In this document: one piece after another, positions 62,403-64,000 of the stretch | How positions within the stretch are numbered: position 1 is the stretch's first letter | Layout of the letters: every line of letters begins with the position of its first letter | DNA from: Pseudomonas sp. URMO17WK12:I11 | Lineage (GTDB): Bacteria; Pseudomonadota; Gammaproteobacteria; Pseudomonadales; Pseudomonadaceae | Length of the DNA: 64,000 bases | Assembly (NCBI RefSeq): GCF_007677725.1 | Contig: NZ_VEDF01000004.1 | Coordinates: forward strand, 62,001 to 126,000 | Reading direction: 5' to 3' | Translations under genes and position numbers: made by a program | The notes under the pieces: model-generated | Told to the model about the DNA's origin: nothing | The model's database searches: none | What the model saw: only the letters and a program-made list of their open reading frames with translations

Positions 62403-62651
62403 CCCTTCGGCTCCGCGCAACACACCACCACTCCCCTCGCACGATTCCTCACCCACGCTACACAAGCCATTGCGGCATGCGCAGGCATAGTCAGCTTCTG
62501 CACGGGTTGCGAAATTCAGGGTCAGCCTGAGCTTGTCGAAGGTGTCATAAAGGTCGTAGCCCTTGCCCAATGCCTGGGGGAAACCGACGCGCCTGGGCAG
62601 GCACTCTCGGTGCTCGGGTAACGCTGGAACCACGACGAAACGCGTCTGCAT
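62379..62651 (-). CDS. Small hypothetical protein with Cys-rich tail
   Basis: 90 residues. The first 60 (RFVVVPALPEHRECLPRRVG, LGKGYDLYDTF) look like a genuine small conserved protein; the last 30, ACACRNGLCSVGEESCEGSG, are low in conservation-like features. GAGGGATGGTC precedes ATG 62651. The DNA of the DKLRL segment carries the common bacterial sequence CCTGAGCTTGTCGAAGG (plus strand). Function unknown; reality of the C-terminal third is uncertain. Confidence 0.5.
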   Translation of the reverse strand: MQTRFVVVPALPEHRECLPRRVGFPQALGKGYDLYDTFDKLRLTLNFATRAEADYACACRNGLCSVGEESCEGSGGVLRGAEGLGRTLPP

Positions 62652-62839
62652 GACCATCCCTCTTCTAGGCAGCGCTTAAGTATTAGTCGCAATGCACCTA
62701 AGCATCAAGATGGCTCATGCTCAAATGCCGATTATTTACGCGTAAATCTGCGTTAGGGTGGCCGACCTGGGTACTGTGATGAACGTTGCGGCGGTTGTTC
62801 TTGTCGCAGCTAGGCAAAACCCTGTTTTCGGAGACCCCC

Positions 62840-64000
62840 ATGTTTCGTGCGTTCGAACGCTGGCTAGACCCTTTCCCGCCTGATGAGGCGCCACCACCAC
62901 CGGTTGGCCTGCTGCGTTTTCTCTGGGCCTGCACGCGCGGTGCGCGCGGCTATATCCTGGCGCTGGCGGTGTTCAGCGCCGGGGTGTCGATCTACGAGGC
63001 CTGGCTGTTCTCCTTCCTGGGTCAGGTGGTCGACCTGCTGTCGAAATGGCAGGCCGGCGGTGGAGTCACCGCGCAGGAAGCGCGCGTGCTGTGGGGTGTG
63101 GGCCTACTGCTGGTGGCCAGCGTCGTGCTGGTAGCGTTGCGCACGCTGATGCAGCATCAGGTGCTGGCGATCAACCTGCCGCTGCGGCTGCGCTGGGATT
63201 TCCACCGGCTGATGCTGCGCCAGAGCCTGTCGTTCTTCTCCGATGAGTTCTCCGGCCGGGTTACCACCAAAGTGATGCAGACCGCCCTGGCCGTGCGTGA
63301 AGTGCTGTTCACGGTGATCGAGATCGTGCCGGGCATCGGGGTGTACTTCATCGCCATCATTGCCTTGGCGGGCGGCTTCGCGCCCAAGCTGATGCTGCCA
63401 TTTCTGGCCTGGCTCGCCCTCTTCGGCCTGGCCATGCTGTATTTCGTGCCGCGCCTGGGCAAGGTGGGTCAGGAGCAGGCCCACGCGCGCTCGTCGATGA
63501 CCGGGCGTGTGTCGGATGCCTATACCAACATCACCACGGTCAAGTTGTTTTCCCACTCAAAGCGCGAGGCGCACTTCGCACGTGCCGCGATGGAAGACTT
63601 CAAACAGACCGGGTTCCGCCAGATGCGCCTGGTCAGCCAGTTCGAGATCGTCAACCAGGCATTGGTGGTCGGGCTGATTTTCGGCGCAGGCGGCTATGCG
63701 TTGTGGCTCTGGCACCAAGGCCAGGTCGGCACCGGCGCGGTGGCTGCGATCACCGCGATGGCCTTGCGCATCAATGGCATGTCGCACTGGATCATGTGGC
63801 AGATGACTTCGCTGTTCGAAAACATCGGCACCGTGCAGGACGGCATGGACACCCTCACGCGCGGCCCCAAGGTGCAGGACGTACCCAATGCCGGCGTGCT
63901 GCAAACCCGTGGCGGCGAGGTCAGCTTCGATAACGTCAGCTTCAACTACAATGGCGAGCGTCAGGTGCTCGATGGCCTGACGCTGCACATACGCCCCGGC
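62840..64000 (+). CDS. ABC exporter, permease-ATPase fusion (N-terminal part)
   Basis: 387 codons up to the window end, so incomplete. An N-terminal soluble start, then six predicted membrane helices (YILALAVFSAGVSIYEAWLF, LLLVASVVLVALRTLM, VPGIGVYFIAIIALAGG and others), the exporter-type loop FFSDEFSGRVTTKVMQTA and coupling helix SDAYTNITTVKLFS, then the start of the nucleotide-binding domain GGEVSFDNVSFNY. Walker A lies beyond the window. It resembles multidrug/lipid-type exporters (MsbA-like fold). GGAG precedes the ATG. No partner gene is seen. Confidence 0.85.
   Translation, partial: MFRAFERWLDPFPPDEAPPPPVGLLRFLWACTRGARGYILALAVFSAGVSIYEAWLFSFLGQVVDLLSKWQAGGGVTAQEARVLWGVGLLLVASVVLVALRTLMQHQVLAINLPLRLRWDFHRLMLRQSLSFFSDEFSGRVTTKVMQTALAVREVLFTVIEIVPGIGVYFIAIIALAGGFAPKLMLPFLAWLALFGLAMLYFVPRLGKVGQEQAHARSSMTGRVSDAYTNITTVKLFSHSKREAHFARAAMEDFKQTGFRQMRLVSQFEIVNQALVVGLIFGAGGYALWLWHQGQVGTGAVAAITAMALRINGMSHWIMWQMTSLFENIGTVQDGMDTLTRGPKVQDVPNAGVLQTRGGEVSFDNVSFNYNGERQVLDGLTLHIRPG

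Noticed and set aside
1..64000. tRNA, rRNA, insertion sequences, integrase or attachment sites
   Set aside because: I found no cloverleaf-like cluster, conserved rRNA stretch, transposase motif or paired terminal repeats by reading; weak structures could be missed without a program.

Overview
The window looks like chromosome of a Pseudomonas of the P. putida/P. fluorescens kind. The evidence is GC-rich coding with GTG starts used freely, a MexS/MexT-type gene pair, a FAN1-type nuclease, a phoU-less pst operon, short REP-like palindromes, and many small hydrophilic stress proteins found in that genus. I see no rRNA, tRNA, CRISPR array, insertion sequence or prophage. The species assignment is inference.

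Layout. 1-4.6 kb: the start of phosphoglucomutase (pgm), then a divided-for-repair operon of a FAN1-like VRR-NUC nuclease and an XPD/DinG-type helicase. The helicase carries an N-terminal PD-(D/E)XK nuclease motif, and a near-perfect LexA box precedes the operon. 4.7-7.7 kb: a MocR-type regulator without its PLP lysine, overlapping an unrecognised 447-residue protein, with a TAGGAA operator-like array upstream. 7.7-17.5 kb: mexS/mexT-like pair, catalase-like protein, small membrane protein, BetT choline transporter, EAL phosphodiesterase, orphan Phd-like antitoxin, and a three-gene membrane-stress operon. 17.5-28.5 kb: a signalling cluster of a LOV-type light-sensing hybrid kinase, a PAS/GAF hybrid kinase, a single-domain response regulator and a 1380-residue CheB-CheR-PAS-kinase-receiver protein. 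No DNA-binding output domain is encoded among them.

28.6-43 kb: M42 peptidase, PfpI/DJ-1 proteins, SDR enzymes, PncC/CinA-type amidohydrolase, LysR regulator, a Fic-like protein with altered signature coupled to a HAD phosphatase, the phosphate-specific transporter pstSCAB with a PHO box, an Hsp31-like protein and a zinc alcohol dehydrogenase. 43-55 kb: GH15 enzyme, hemerythrin, Gfo/Idh/MocA oxidoreductase, DUF72, MscS, manganese catalase, KGG-repeat protein, a Gly/Thr/Ser-repeat secreted protein, MFS transporter, REP-like pair, divergent SRAP protein and cupin. 55-64 kb: a four-gene operon of a PoxB-like thiamine-diphosphate enzyme and a three-subunit molybdenum aldehyde oxidase, then xthA and a partial ABC exporter.

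Together the genes read as a stress-adaptation region: oxidative defence (two catalase families, hemerythrin), carbonyl/glyoxal defence (DJ-1 proteins, SDR, aldehyde oxidase, formaldehyde-dehydrogenase-like enzyme), osmotic defence (BetT, MscS, GH15), DNA repair (FAN1, helicase, XthA, SRAP) and heavy sensory input. Strongest candidates for something undescribed are the SOS-controlled double-nuclease operon, the Fic-like/HAD pair sitting where phoU is usually found, the lysine-less MocR with its unknown partner, and the decarboxylase/aldehyde-oxidase operon.
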